From NCBI RefSeq assembly GCF_014230145.1, contig NZ_JACHVC010000007.1, positions 124,001 through 188,000 on the forward strand: DNA of 64,000 nt, written 5' to 3'. The DNA comes from Pelagicoccus albus. Lineage in GTDB: Bacteria > Verrucomicrobiota > Verrucomicrobiia > Opitutales > Opitutaceae. The notes under the pieces were generated by a model, which was not told the DNA's origin, made no database searches, and saw only the letters and a list, made by a program, of their open reading frames with translations. The position numbers and the translations under genes were made by a program. Positions 8,511 to 16,807 of the stretch are shown one piece after another. Each line of letters starts with the position of its first letter. Position 1 is the stretch's first letter.

Positions 8511-11375
8511 TTAGTCGATCCGGGATGCGAAGCGATTGTAGAGGTAGCCGATTGTGGTGAAGAGAACTGCCAGAACGGCAAACGCGATGATGCGGTGGAG
8601 CGTCTCTTGGATGTCGACGAGGAAAAGTCGGCCTACCGGCAAAACGAATCCAGCTAAGGCGACGATACGGAAAGGCTTCACCTTTAGGGCAATGCCTAGG
8701 GAAATGAGACCAAGGCAGTATACCGCTATTATTGGCGTGTAGTAGGAATCCAAAGACAGGCCGGGATAGGCCAATGTTATAGCTGCGGCCAGGTAGCTGG
8801 CGATGGTTGCTAGGTAGATCAGAACCTTGCCTAGCGGTTCTCGGATTTTTCGGGATGTCCGAAAACTGACAACTGTGCCTGCCAGTAAAGCGAAAACGCT
8901 GAAAGAGAGTCCAATGCTAAGGAACTGCCATGACCAAGGGGATTGGTCCGAGTAGAAGTTACCTGTTTCGTATAGGTTACTCAGGCTGATTAAGGACAGG
9001 AAGACAGAGCAGATCAGGGAGGTTCGGTGGCGCTGTAACCTCCATAGGAGAAAGAAAAGAACCGTAGCCGCTAGGAGAATCCCTTGCGATTGGAACCAAT
9101 CCTCGATGCGGGAGCAGTGAGTTAGAATTAGTGCCGTGATAAAGGGTTGTCCTAGTTTGCGACCTAAGCCCCAGGTTCGCAGGAAGTAGAGGTTTCTCTC
9201 GAAACGAGGGCGAAGGCTGCTTCCAAAAAACAGGCAATAGCATAGGGCCAGGCTGAGGACATGAATCCAGAAAGAGCTTTCGCTCGAAAGAAGGTTCCCG
9301 ATGTTGACCAAAAGAGGGATTAAGAAAAGGTCGCCCAGTGTACGGAAAGGTCGGATACGGACCAATCTCAAAACGACCGAAAATGCAGGAGCGAAAAGCG
9401 GGAATAGGGGCAACGTTTCGTAACCAGAATAGAAATACCAGTAGGTAGAGATGACGGACAGTCCCAGGAGCGTGAGCTCGGGCAAGTTGCTGGCTTTGCT
9501 TTTGAAACAGGCTACACGTCGAGTCGCTTGATAAGCGAAGAGGATGGAGACTGCTGTAATGGCTACGAAGGACCAGAGGTTTTCCGGTTCGCTCCAAAAT
9601 ACGAAGTGGCCGATTGTGATACACACGGCGCTGGAAGCGATGACGGGAATCGAGTAGAAGCGAGGGATGGTTGCTAGGCATCCGGTTGCGATTGCCAAGC
9701 CAGCGAGATAGAGCGGGATTTGGGCTTCATCGGGGACGTTTAGAGCGGAGAAAAGGCAGAGCAGTCCGCCGCTCGAGATGCCGGCCAGAAAATAGATGGT
9801 TTTACGGGCTTTGTTCTGTGTGAGGGCGTCCAGTTGCAAACCCAAGGCAGCCGTGCCGAGTATGGGCAGCAGAAAGTATAGGATGAAAGGGATTGACCAT
9901 ACCGCGACAGAGCGGCTCGACAATAGATCCCAGAAAGCAAGAAGGCAGGCCACTGCGTATAAGGCAAAGGTGGCAAGCTCGCTCCACGTGGATTTAGACT
10001 GCCGAGTAGACCATGCCATTAGGATCGCTTGAACGCCTAGCGCGAACCAACGGATTTCGCCGCTGAAGTAGTTGACGAACCAAAGGGCGGCCAGACCGCT
10101 TCCTTTCAGGAAGAAGAGCTGAAAGGCGAGGCTTCGAAGTCCTGTTTTTATGTACAGCACAGCCCACGAGATGAACAGGAGAGCGAAGATACCGTAGGCG
10201 TTGGTGAGATCGCCACTGCTCAACTTGGTATAGCTGTATCCAAGGGATGCGAACAAGGTTGTATTCGCGACCGCGAGGAAGCGGTAAGCCGTCGCGGAAA
10301 AACGGTTTCGCAGATTCCATTTCCAATCTATGAATGGAAAGGTGGATACGGAAATAGCGAGAAAGATGAGTATGCTGGCGTTCCAAGGTAGGGTAAGGCT
10401 GGTGGAGTCAATGGCCAGAAATAGGCACAAAGCCAGAAGTGGCAGGTATACGGCCAAGGTTGAAAGGGCGAAAAGCGGGAGATGTTTCCAGCGGTAGCCG
10501 AACGCTGCTCCAAGCAGCTGCAAAATGACGGCAGAAAGGAGAGCTCCCTCATTCAATCCAACGTAGGCTGCGAAGATGGAAGACGCGAAGCCTAACAGCG
10601 TAGCGAGAAAGGCGATACCGTGCTCACGTAGTTTGACGGCGATTGTGTAGATGAAAGCGATGACCGCGAACTGGGCCGCGATGCCAATGAAGGGGTTGGT
10701 GATTACGCGAACAGGCGAAGCGGCGTATCCTGAGACGACGCTCACGTAGAGCATGCACAAGCCAATTGCTAAGATGATGGAGCCGAAGCGGGCTCGCTTT
10801 TTGCGGAAGTAGGTTCCAAGGCCGATGACCGCAGCATCCACCGCCATGAGCTCCATGAAGCGAATGAGAGGAGATGTGTTTTTTGAAATGTAGACCGAAA
10901 AGAAGATTGCGGTGAGGACGGCGAGTAATCCGCCTAAGCGAAGCGTCCACCATTGGATGATGCCCGCTTCAGTTCGGTTCATATCAGCCGGTGGCAGCAG
11001 GCCCATGGATCGTAGAAGCTTCGGAAGTGAAGCGGGGGACTTCTGAGGTGCCTCCTCTGTTTTGGGGTTTTCTAGTTCTGTTCGCTCCCTTGGTTCTGGC
11101 TTGGCGGGGGCAGGCGTTGATTCAACTGCGCGCAGAAAGGCGGACTCTTCCCCTGTACTCGTTTCTTCCAAGGGTTCCTCTACCTCGGCAGGTTCATCGA
11201 ATTCGATTTTGGCCGGTTGCGAAGTCCTGTCCCTCTTGAGTTGCTCTAGTTGCAACTCAAGTCGCCCCATCCGCTCGGATAGCCTTTTTCGCTGGACCAG
11301 CAGGTAGACGCAAATGGGGAGCGGAGCGAAAAGGAAGAGGATGGCGAGAGCGACGAGGTAGGCTTCGGGGGGCAT
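8511..11375 (-). CDS. DUF2339-type polytopic membrane protein
   Basis: A 954-residue membrane protein. One N-terminal transmembrane segment (residues 5-27) is followed by a coiled coil (LSERMGRLELQLEQLKRD) and a Glu/Pro-rich linker to about residue 110. From about residue 145 to the end there is a near-continuous series of hydrophobic helices, well over twenty. This architecture (anchor, coiled coil, linker, many transmembrane helices) is that of DUF2339 proteins, whose function is unknown. It starts 24 bp downstream of the aminotransferase gene and is probably cotranscribed with it. A role in envelope biology is only a guess. Confidence 0.85.
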   Translation of the reverse strand: MPPEAYLVALAILFLFAPLPICVYLLVQRKRLSERMGRLELQLEQLKRDRTSQPAKIEFDEPAEVEEPLEETSTGEESAFLRAVESTPAPAKPEPRERTELENPKTEEAPQKSPASLPKLLRSMGLLPPADMNRTEAGIIQWWTLRLGGLLAVLTAIFFSVYISKNTSPLIRFMELMAVDAAVIGLGTYFRKKRARFGSIILAIGLCMLYVSVVSGYAASPVRVITNPFIGIAAQFAVIAFIYTIAVKLREHGIAFLATLLGFASSIFAAYVGLNEGALLSAVILQLLGAAFGYRWKHLPLFALSTLAVYLPLLALCLFLAIDSTSLTLPWNASILIFLAISVSTFPFIDWKWNLRNRFSATAYRFLAVANTTLFASLGYSYTKLSSGDLTNAYGIFALLFISWAVLYIKTGLRSLAFQLFFLKGSGLAALWFVNYFSGEIRWFALGVQAILMAWSTRQSKSTWSELATFALYAVACLLAFWDLLSSRSVAVWSIPFILYFLLPILGTAALGLQLDALTQNKARKTIYFLAGISSGGLLCLFSALNVPDEAQIPLYLAGLAIATGCLATIPRFYSIPVIASSAVCITIGHFVFWSEPENLWSFVAITAVSILFAYQATRRVACFKSKASNLPELTLLGLSVISTYWYFYSGYETLPLFPLFAPAFSVVLRLVRIRPFRTLGDLFLIPLLVNIGNLLSSESSFWIHVLSLALCYCLFFGSSLRPRFERNLYFLRTWGLGRKLGQPFITALILTHCSRIEDWFQSQGILLAATVLFFLLWRLQRHRTSLICSVFLSLISLSNLYETGNFYSDQSPWSWQFLSIGLSFSVFALLAGTVVSFRTSRKIREPLGKVLIYLATIASYLAAAITLAYPGLSLDSYYTPIIAVYCLGLISLGIALKVKPFRIVALAGFVLPVGRLFLVDIQETLHRIIAFAVLAVLFTTIGYLYNRFASRID

Positions 11376-11399
11376 GGGGTAGAGTGGATCGGAGTAAGT

Positions 11400-12575
11400 C
11401 TAGCGGTTGCTTTTCAGCCAATCCTTGTCGGCTAGGAGAAGCAGTCGCTTCCCAGCAGCGTGCAGGGTCTCTTCCTTTTTTGCAAAATGAAAGCGAATGA
11501 AGCGGTGCTCCGGCTCGCGGAAGAAACTCGAACCGGGTACGCCCGCTACGCCGACTTTGCGGGCGAACCATTCTGCGGCTTGGGTATCGGTTTCGAAGCC
11601 CAAAGAGGAAATGTCGACCATGACGTAGTATGCGCCTTGCGGTTCGGTAAAGGGTAGGCCCGTCTGGCGAAGGTAGCCCAAGAAGACCTCGCGTTTTCTA
11701 GAGTAGAGATCCTGAAGGTCCGAGTAGTATTGGTCTGGTAGTTCGAGTCCGGATACGGCTGCTTCCTGTAGTGGCGCTGCTGCTCCTACAGTGAGAAAAT
11801 CATGAACCTTGCGAGCTTGGGCTATTACCTCCTGTGGCGCTAAGACGTAGCCAAGGCGCCAGCCGGTTATGGAGTAGGTTTTGGAAAGCGAATTGCAGGT
11901 AATGACCCTCTCCCATGCTCCGGGCAAGGAGGCGGCGTAGGTGTGTACGTGTGGCGGGTAGACGATGTGCTCGTAGGGTTCGTCGGTGATGACGTAGGCG
12001 TCGTGTTTTTCTGCGAGGGTGATGATGTGGGTGAGTTCCTCGGGTGTGAAAACCTTACCCGTTGGGTTTGACGGGTTGCAGACGATAATGGCTTTCGGCT
12101 TTTGTTCGAAGGCCGCTTCCAATTCTTGAGGGTTGTATCCGAAATCTGGAGCGTTGAGGGTTACGTAAATCGGCTCGGCTCCGGAGAGGATCGCGTCGGC
12201 GGCATAGTTTTCGTAGAAAGGGGAGAAGACGATGACTTTGTCGCCCGGGTTGCAGGCGGTCATCATGGCAACCATCATGGCTTCGGTACTGCCGCAGGTA
12301 ACGACCAGATGCTGGTCCGGATCGATCGAAAGTCCCGTGTTTCGGGATATCTTTTGGGCTAGGGCCTCTCTGAAACGAGGCGCTCCCCAGGTAACCGCGT
12401 ATTGATGGTGCGGACCACGTGTAGCAGTCTCCAAGGCGGAAAGGATTTCTTCCGGCGGATCAAAATCCGGGAAGCCTTGGGAGAGGTTTATGGCTCCGCA
12501 ACGATTCGCTAGGCGGGTCATTCCGCGAATGACGGATTCGGAAAACTGGGACAGACGGTTGGCGGGAGTGGGCAT
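11400..12575 (-). CDS. Pyridoxal-phosphate aminotransferase, class I/II
   Basis: A 391-residue fold-type I aminotransferase. The Schiff-base lysine is K232 in SLSKTYSITGWRLG; NPSNPTG (residues 167-173) and ITDEPYE with D198 bind the cofactor; the substrate carboxylate arginine is in HRFIRFHF near residue 360. The N-terminus (INLSQGFPDFDPP) resembles the kynurenine/methionine aminotransferase (YbdL-like) branch, so an aromatic or methionine-type amino acid is the likely substrate; this is family inference. It is the first gene of a minus-strand pair with the DUF2339 gene and is divergent from the pectate lyase. Confidence 0.9.
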   Translation of the reverse strand: MPTPANRLSQFSESVIRGMTRLANRCGAINLSQGFPDFDPPEEILSALETATRGPHHQYAVTWGAPRFREALAQKISRNTGLSIDPDQHLVVTCGSTEAMMVAMMTACNPGDKVIVFSPFYENYAADAILSGAEPIYVTLNAPDFGYNPQELEAAFEQKPKAIIVCNPSNPTGKVFTPEELTHIITLAEKHDAYVITDEPYEHIVYPPHVHTYAASLPGAWERVITCNSLSKTYSITGWRLGYVLAPQEVIAQARKVHDFLTVGAAAPLQEAAVSGLELPDQYYSDLQDLYSRKREVFLGYLRQTGLPFTEPQGAYYVMVDISSLGFETDTQAAEWFARKVGVAGVPGSSFFREPEHRFIRFHFAKKEETLHAAGKRLLLLADKDWLKSNR

Positions 12576-12675
12576 CTACAGAGAAGAATCGCCGCTTGTA
12601 AGTGGCCGTCAAGTTTGGCGAAACGGGAAGTTTGCCAAGGAAGGGCGATTTTTCGCTTGCAGGTTCTATTTCACG

Positions 12676-12708
12676 GAAATATAGAATTTCACCATATTTC
12701 ATATGAAA
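12676..12708. promoter_or_regulatory. Palindrome cluster at the pectate lyase start
   Basis: A perfect inverted repeat GAAATAT-N11-ATATTTC (12676-12700) is followed directly by the perfect palindrome TTTCATATGAAA (12697-12708), which contains the ATG at 12703. No Shine-Dalgarno sequence is present. The arrangement would suit an operator overlapping the translation start; the binding protein is unknown. Confidence 0.45.
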
Positions 12709-14256
12709 CAAGTGCCCCCCCTCAAAACCCTCGGCGCAGGTATGCTGCGCTCGTTCGCTAATTTCTCGAAGCTCGCCCTCTTGCCCTGTCTCGCAACCTC
12801 CGGGCTTTTTGCTACCGCCAATGCGGCTGAGCCGGGGCAGATTCCCCCGCATCCGGTTCGCATGGACAAGGTGATTCCAGCCTTCCCCGGCGCTTGGGGC
12901 GGCGGCATGTTCACTTCAGGCGGACGTGGTGGCGAGGCGATCGCGGTGACAAATCTCAACGACAGCGGCCCGGGCAGTTTGCGCGAAGCCATTGAGGCGG
13001 AAGGTCCTCGTACCATCGTTTTCCGTGTGGCGGGCACCATCCAGCTCGAGTCGAATCTCGATATCGATAATCCCGATATCACCATCGCGGGGCAGAGCGC
13101 TCCGGGCGACGGGATCTGTATCGCGAACCACTCGCTGAACATCAATACACACAACGTAATCTTGCGTCACTTGCGCGTTCGCCGCGGCGATCCCGAAGGC
13201 GGGCAAGGTTCGGACAACATTGGCGGCAATCCCGAGCGAGACATCATCGTGGACCATTGTTCGGTGAGCTGGGGACGCGATGAAGGGATCTCTCTCTACC
13301 GCAACATGCGGGAGATGCCGGACGGTAGCTCAATCAAGTATCCAGTCGAGAACCTGACTATCCAATATGTGGTATCAAGCGAAGCGCTCGGCCCAGGACA
13401 CGAGTTCGCCGGTACTTGGGGCGGGAAGAATTCCACCTTTCACCACAATCTCTTGGCCTGCAACACTGGTCGTAATCCGTCGATCGGCATGTCCGGAGGT
13501 TTCGACTACCGGAACAATGTCATCTTCAACTGGGCCCATCGTACCATGGATGGCGGCGACGAGACTTCGGAAATCAACGTCATCAACAACTACTACAAAC
13601 CCGGTCCCGCTTCGAAGGATAACATGATCGATACGATCGCTCGCGTAGGTCCCGGCGTTCGCAACATGTACTCGCCTGGAAGCGCTTGGAAGGATGGCGA
13701 CTGGTATCCCATGGCTGAGAAGCGTCCCGGCAAGTGGTACGTGGCCGGAAACATTATGGAAGGCAGCGAGAAGGTGACTGAGGACAACTGGCGTGGTATG
13801 CAAGTCGACGCTGAGCTCGAGCGTCTTGCCCGCGTGAATACTCCTTTTGTTGGTTGGCCGGTGAAACAGGAAACGGCTGAGGAAGCCTTCGAGTCGGTGT
13901 TGGCTAAAGTGGGGGCGACCTTGCCTCGCCGCGATGCGGTCGACGCTCGCGTGGTGGAAATGGTCCGCACTGGCGAAGTTTCCGTTCGCGATGGGATTCT
14001 CCGCAATCCGGACGAAGTTGGAGGATATCCCGAATTGACTTTCAATGCCAAGAAGGTGCCTGCCGACCGTGATGGCGACGGCATGCCGGACGCTTGGGAA
14101 AAGAAGAATGGGCTCGATCCCAAGGACGCTTCCGATGGAGCGGCCGACGCGGATGGAGACCACTATACCAATTTAGAAGAGTTCCTCAACGGGACCGATC
14201 CGAACGAGTTCATCGACTACCTGAACCTCGGGAACAACACGGATACGATCAGTTAA
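12703..14256 (+). CDS. Secreted pectate lyase-like polysaccharide lyase (PL1 type)
   Basis: A 517-residue exported protein with a long signal region (hydrophobic stretch around residues 20-43, ANA-A cleavage likely). Residues 50-360 form a right-handed parallel beta-helix: FPGAWGGGMFTSGGRGGE, then NLNDSGPGSLREAI, then TIVFRVAGTI and LRHLRVRRGD, all characteristic of PL1 pectate lyase-like proteins. The C-terminus (about residues 450-505) carries calcium-binding motifs of thrombospondin type 3/dockerin style (DRDGDGMPDAWE, DADGDHYTNLEE). Such enzymes cleave polygalacturonate-type chains by beta-elimination outside the cell. The start codon lies inside a palindrome. It is divergent from the aminotransferase, with 127 bp between them. 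Confidence 0.9.
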   Translation: MKQVPPLKTLGAGMLRSFANFSKLALLPCLATSGLFATANAAEPGQIPPHPVRMDKVIPAFPGAWGGGMFTSGGRGGEAIAVTNLNDSGPGSLREAIEAEGPRTIVFRVAGTIQLESNLDIDNPDITIAGQSAPGDGICIANHSLNINTHNVILRHLRVRRGDPEGGQGSDNIGGNPERDIIVDHCSVSWGRDEGISLYRNMREMPDGSSIKYPVENLTIQYVVSSEALGPGHEFAGTWGGKNSTFHHNLLACNTGRNPSIGMSGGFDYRNNVIFNWAHRTMDGGDETSEINVINNYYKPGPASKDNMIDTIARVGPGVRNMYSPGSAWKDGDWYPMAEKRPGKWYVAGNIMEGSEKVTEDNWRGMQVDAELERLARVNTPFVGWPVKQETAEEAFESVLAKVGATLPRRDAVDARVVEMVRTGEVSVRDGILRNPDEVGGYPELTFNAKKVPADRDGDGMPDAWEKKNGLDPKDASDGAADADGDHYTNLEEFLNGTDPNEFIDYLNLGNNTDTIS

Positions 14257-14286
14257 CATTTCATAGTTAGAGTATGGTTCGTAATG

Positions 14287-14315
14287 GGCGTCGGCTGTGG
14301 GGGTCGGCGCCTTTT
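14287..14315 (+). terminator. Weak terminator after pectate lyase
   Basis: A 9-bp stem with two G-T pairs (GGCGTCGGC / GTCGGCGCC), loop of 7, then TTTT. Confidence 0.55.
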
Positions 14316-14445
14316 CGTATCTGAATCCAAGGATTGGATACGGTCGGCTCGGGTCGAAGCTGCTGAGTTTGCCACCTGCGAAGCGGATTGCATTTTGCAA
14401 AATAGGCTTGCTCTTTTGCGCTCTAAGGTTCTCTAGTCTTCACGT

Positions 14446-14670
14446 TTTTATGAATACACTCTCACAGTTCGGACTCGCCCTTTGCTCGCAGCATCGCCTG
14501 CGTAATTGGACGGCTGTGGGTAACTCTATGTCTGAGAAAGATATGGGTAAAACCGATCCGTTGGAGACCATCAGTAGGAGTGTATTATAGAAAACGCTAG
14601 AAACGTAGATTCTATACCGGCCAACAAAGCCCCTGCTGATTAGTGTATCAGCAGGGGCTTTGTGGTTTTG
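14446..14670 (+). ncRNA. Possible short transcript (sRNA or 46-codon ORF) ending at a strong hairpin
   Basis: A hairpin as strong as the one at 14624-14663 normally ends a transcript, yet the pectate lyase stops almost 370 bases earlier and has its own hairpin. A plausible sigma-70 promoter, TTGCTC-N18-TCTAGT, ends near 14437. Between promoter and hairpin there is one open frame of 46 codons from the ATG at 14450 to the TAG at 14588, with no Shine-Dalgarno sequence and no family I know. The transcript could instead be an untranslated RNA or an attenuated leader of the MFS gene. Sequence inference only. Confidence 0.35.
14624..14669 (+). terminator. Very strong hairpin upstream of the MFS gene
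   Basis: A perfect 17-bp stem (ACAAAGCCCCTGCTGAT with its complement), 6-base loop, then GGTTTT. It ends 34 bases before the MFS start codon, so it is either the end of an upstream small transcript or an attenuator. Confidence 0.75.
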
Positions 14671-14696
14671 GGGAGGATCGCAAAGCGAAAGAGAAA

Positions 14697-15914
14697 ATGA
14701 ATGCCATAAGCAATAGCCCAAGCTCCTTGATAAGTGAGATCAGATCGATGCCTCGACCTGTTTTCGTGTTAATCGTGGGTATGTTCGTGAATCGCCTCGG
14801 GTCCTTCGTGTACCCGTTTCTTTCTCTGTATCTGAAGGACCGCTCTTTTGAATTCTCAGAGATCAGCCTCGTGATCGGATCGCTGGCGGTGGGCAACTTC
14901 TTTGGGCCTATGGCGGGCGGCTATATGGCGGACGCTTTCGGTCGCCGGAACGCCTTGGTCATATCCCTCTTGTCGACAGCGTTTCTGTTGCTGGCCCTGT
15001 ATTGGGCGGACGACTACGTGACCTTGTTGGTGGTAGGCTTTTGCTATGGTTTCTCGGTTTCGACTTTTTTCCCGCCTGCCAATGCATTGCTCAGCGACTT
15101 GGTGGAGGAAGATAAGCGAGCGACTGCCTTTGCCTTGTTTCGCTTGGCAATTAACTTGGGCTTTGCTCTCGGGCCGACCTTGGCAGGCATATTGTACGCG
15201 ATCTCTCCGATGTGGATTTTCGTTGGCGATGCCGCTACGACCGCGGCCTTTGGGCTGCTCGCTTGGGTTTCCTTGCCGCATGGCTTGAGGACGATCAGCG
15301 GCAAGGTCGGTTCGGCGAGCGTCGTGTGGAAGAGCTGGCGGGAAGCTATCGTGGATGCATGGGGGAACGTGTCCTTCCGTCGCTTTATCTTTGCGTCCTT
15401 TCTGATGGGAGCCGCGTTCACCCAGGTCTTTTCCTTGCTGTCTATCACTTCCACGGATCGCGGATTGAGCACGTTCAGCTACGGTTTAGTGATGGGGCTC
15501 AATGGATTGCTGATAGCTATGGTGGAGCTGCCTTTGACGCATCGCATCAAACGCTTCGCTCCGCGTAAGGTATTGTCTTTGGGCTACACCCTTATGGCTC
15601 TCGGCAGCGCGGGCTTTGCGTTTTCCGAATCGATTACCGGTTTCCTGCTGGCGATGAGCTTGTTCACCATGGGCGAGATCGTGGCCTTGCCGGTTGGCAT
15701 GTCGTATAGCGCGGCCTTGTCGCCCGAGGCTTTGCGGGGCCGGTATTTCGGAATCCGAGGAATGACTTGGGCGGCGAGTACCCTGTTTTCCAGTTTGGGC
15801 GTTTCTTTCTACGGTGCGATCGGCTTCGACTGGTGGCTGATTATAGCCTGCCTGCCGTTGGCCGGTGCCGTTTACATTTTAAGGAACGAGCCGCTCAAGA
15901 AACCTTTGAATTGA
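14697..15914 (+). CDS. Major facilitator superfamily transporter (drug exporter type)
   Basis: The ATG at 14697 is taken as the start (405 residues). A GTG at 14643 in frame lies inside the terminator hairpin and is rejected. The protein has the twelve-helix MFS pattern with motif A, GGYMADAFGRRNAL, between helices 2 and 3, and a motif C-like RLAINLGFALGPTLAG in helix 5, the signature of proton-driven exporters of the DHA1 group. The substrate cannot be predicted. The next gene, imuA, begins 65 bases later in the same direction and may share transcripts with it. Confidence 0.85.
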   Translation: MNAISNSPSSLISEIRSMPRPVFVLIVGMFVNRLGSFVYPFLSLYLKDRSFEFSEISLVIGSLAVGNFFGPMAGGYMADAFGRRNALVISLLSTAFLLLALYWADDYVTLLVVGFCYGFSVSTFFPPANALLSDLVEEDKRATAFALFRLAINLGFALGPTLAGILYAISPMWIFVGDAATTAAFGLLAWVSLPHGLRTISGKVGSASVVWKSWREAIVDAWGNVSFRRFIFASFLMGAAFTQVFSLLSITSTDRGLSTFSYGLVMGLNGLLIAMVELPLTHRIKRFAPRKVLSLGYTLMALGSAGFAFSESITGFLLAMSLFTMGEIVALPVGMSYSAALSPEALRGRYFGIRGMTWAASTLFSSLGVSFYGAIGFDWWLIIACLPLAGAVYILRNEPLKKPLN

Positions 15915-15979
15915 GGTTTTCGGAAATTTGGCGGGCCATAGGACGGGGGATGTCCGTGGCCCTGCCTTAGGATGGGCGA

Positions 15980-16795
15980 GTGTTGGTCGATCCGGGCGAG
16001 AAAACTTTTTTTGGAAGGCAAATTCCTGAGGCTGAGGCGCCTAGCGATTTGGGGAAATTGGCGGGGCGCGGGGGCGTTGACGAGGCGGTCGCGGCGCCCT
16101 GGAATAGGGGTATGGCGACCGCTGGTAGAGAGAGCGAGTCGACCGGTCTGGAGGAAGCCCTTGATGGGCTGGGAGTTGAGCGCGTGGCGCCGACTGAATC
16201 GAAAATCCTAGGGACTGGTGTCGACTCTTTGGACGAAGCCCTGGAGGGGGGCTTGCGCTCTGGCTTGCTCACGGAAGTGGCCGAATCGGCGGTGAGTTGC
16301 GGGGTTCAAGCCTTGCTGCTTTCGCTCTTGGCGGGCATGCGGCGAGCCCAGCAATTTGCGGCTTTGGTCGATGGAGCGGATCGCTTCGACCCGCAGTCCG
16401 CTCACCCGGAATTGCTGGAGCATCTGCTGTGGGCGAGGTGCCATTCCGCGGGAGAGGCGATGAAGGTGGCGGACGCGTTGTTGCGGGATGAGAATCTGGG
16501 GATGGTCTTGCTCGATTTGCGAGGCTGCGAGGATCGCGAGTTGCGGCGAGTGAAGTCCGCGGACTGGTATCGGCTGCAGCGTTTGGCGGAGCGTTCGAGC
16601 TCCTTTTTCTGCGTTTTCACCCCGCGTCCTATGATTCCGAGCGCCCAAGTGAGGACTCGGCTGGATCGGCAGTTCGGGATCGAATCCATGGATGCTTCGC
16701 TAGGCGAGCTATGCGGAGGAATCGGTTTCGAGGTTTTGCGCAAGCGTATGCGGGAGCGAGACGGTTTTGCCCAGCTCGTGAGGAAGCGGGCTTAG
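15980..16795 (+). CDS. imuA: ImuA-like translesion synthesis protein (RecA/SulA-related)
   Basis: First gene of a mutagenic polymerase cassette. The GTG at 15980 is chosen because AGGA lies 7 bases upstream. Of 271 residues, the first 70 are variable; from residue 73 (KILGTGVDSLDEALEGGLRSGLLTEV) it follows the ImuA family, a RecA-like fold that partners with ImuB and DnaE2 in damage-induced mutagenesis. The region that forms a Walker A loop in RecA reads AESAVSCGVQ and has no GKT/GKS, so ATP binding is doubtful. The stop codon overlaps the AGGAGG ribosome site of imuB, implying translational coupling. No LexA box was recognised upstream. Confidence 0.85.
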   Translation: MLVDPGEKTFFGRQIPEAEAPSDLGKLAGRGGVDEAVAAPWNRGMATAGRESESTGLEEALDGLGVERVAPTESKILGTGVDSLDEALEGGLRSGLLTEVAESAVSCGVQALLLSLLAGMRRAQQFAALVDGADRFDPQSAHPELLEHLLWARCHSAGEAMKVADALLRDENLGMVLLDLRGCEDRELRRVKSADWYRLQRLAERSSSFFCVFTPRPMIPSAQVRTRLDRQFGIESMDASLGELCGGIGFEVLRKRMRERDGFAQLVRKRA

Positions 16796-16807
16796 GAGGC
16801 GTGTGGC

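Larger units (their letters stand above)
14257..14696. other. 440-bp gene-poor region
   Basis: Between the pectate lyase and the MFS gene there is no protein I can recognise. It contains a weak hairpin (GGCGTCGGC / GTCGGCGCC, with G-T pairs, 14287-14311, then TTTT), probably the pectate lyase terminator; a 46-codon open frame at 14450-14590; and a very strong terminator-like hairpin at 14624-14663. The last two are listed separately. Confidence 0.6.

Noticed and set aside
14297-14590. 97-codon frame before the MFS gene read as a protein
   Set aside because: The first half overlaps the pectate lyase terminator region and has a random look; only the possible transcript is reported.
14643-14696. 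GTG start for the MFS transporter
   Set aside because: The codons fall inside the terminator hairpin, and the added residues are not transporter-like.
15915-15979. LexA (SOS) box before imuA
   Set aside because: No dyad of the usual kinds was found in the 65 bases; control is left open.
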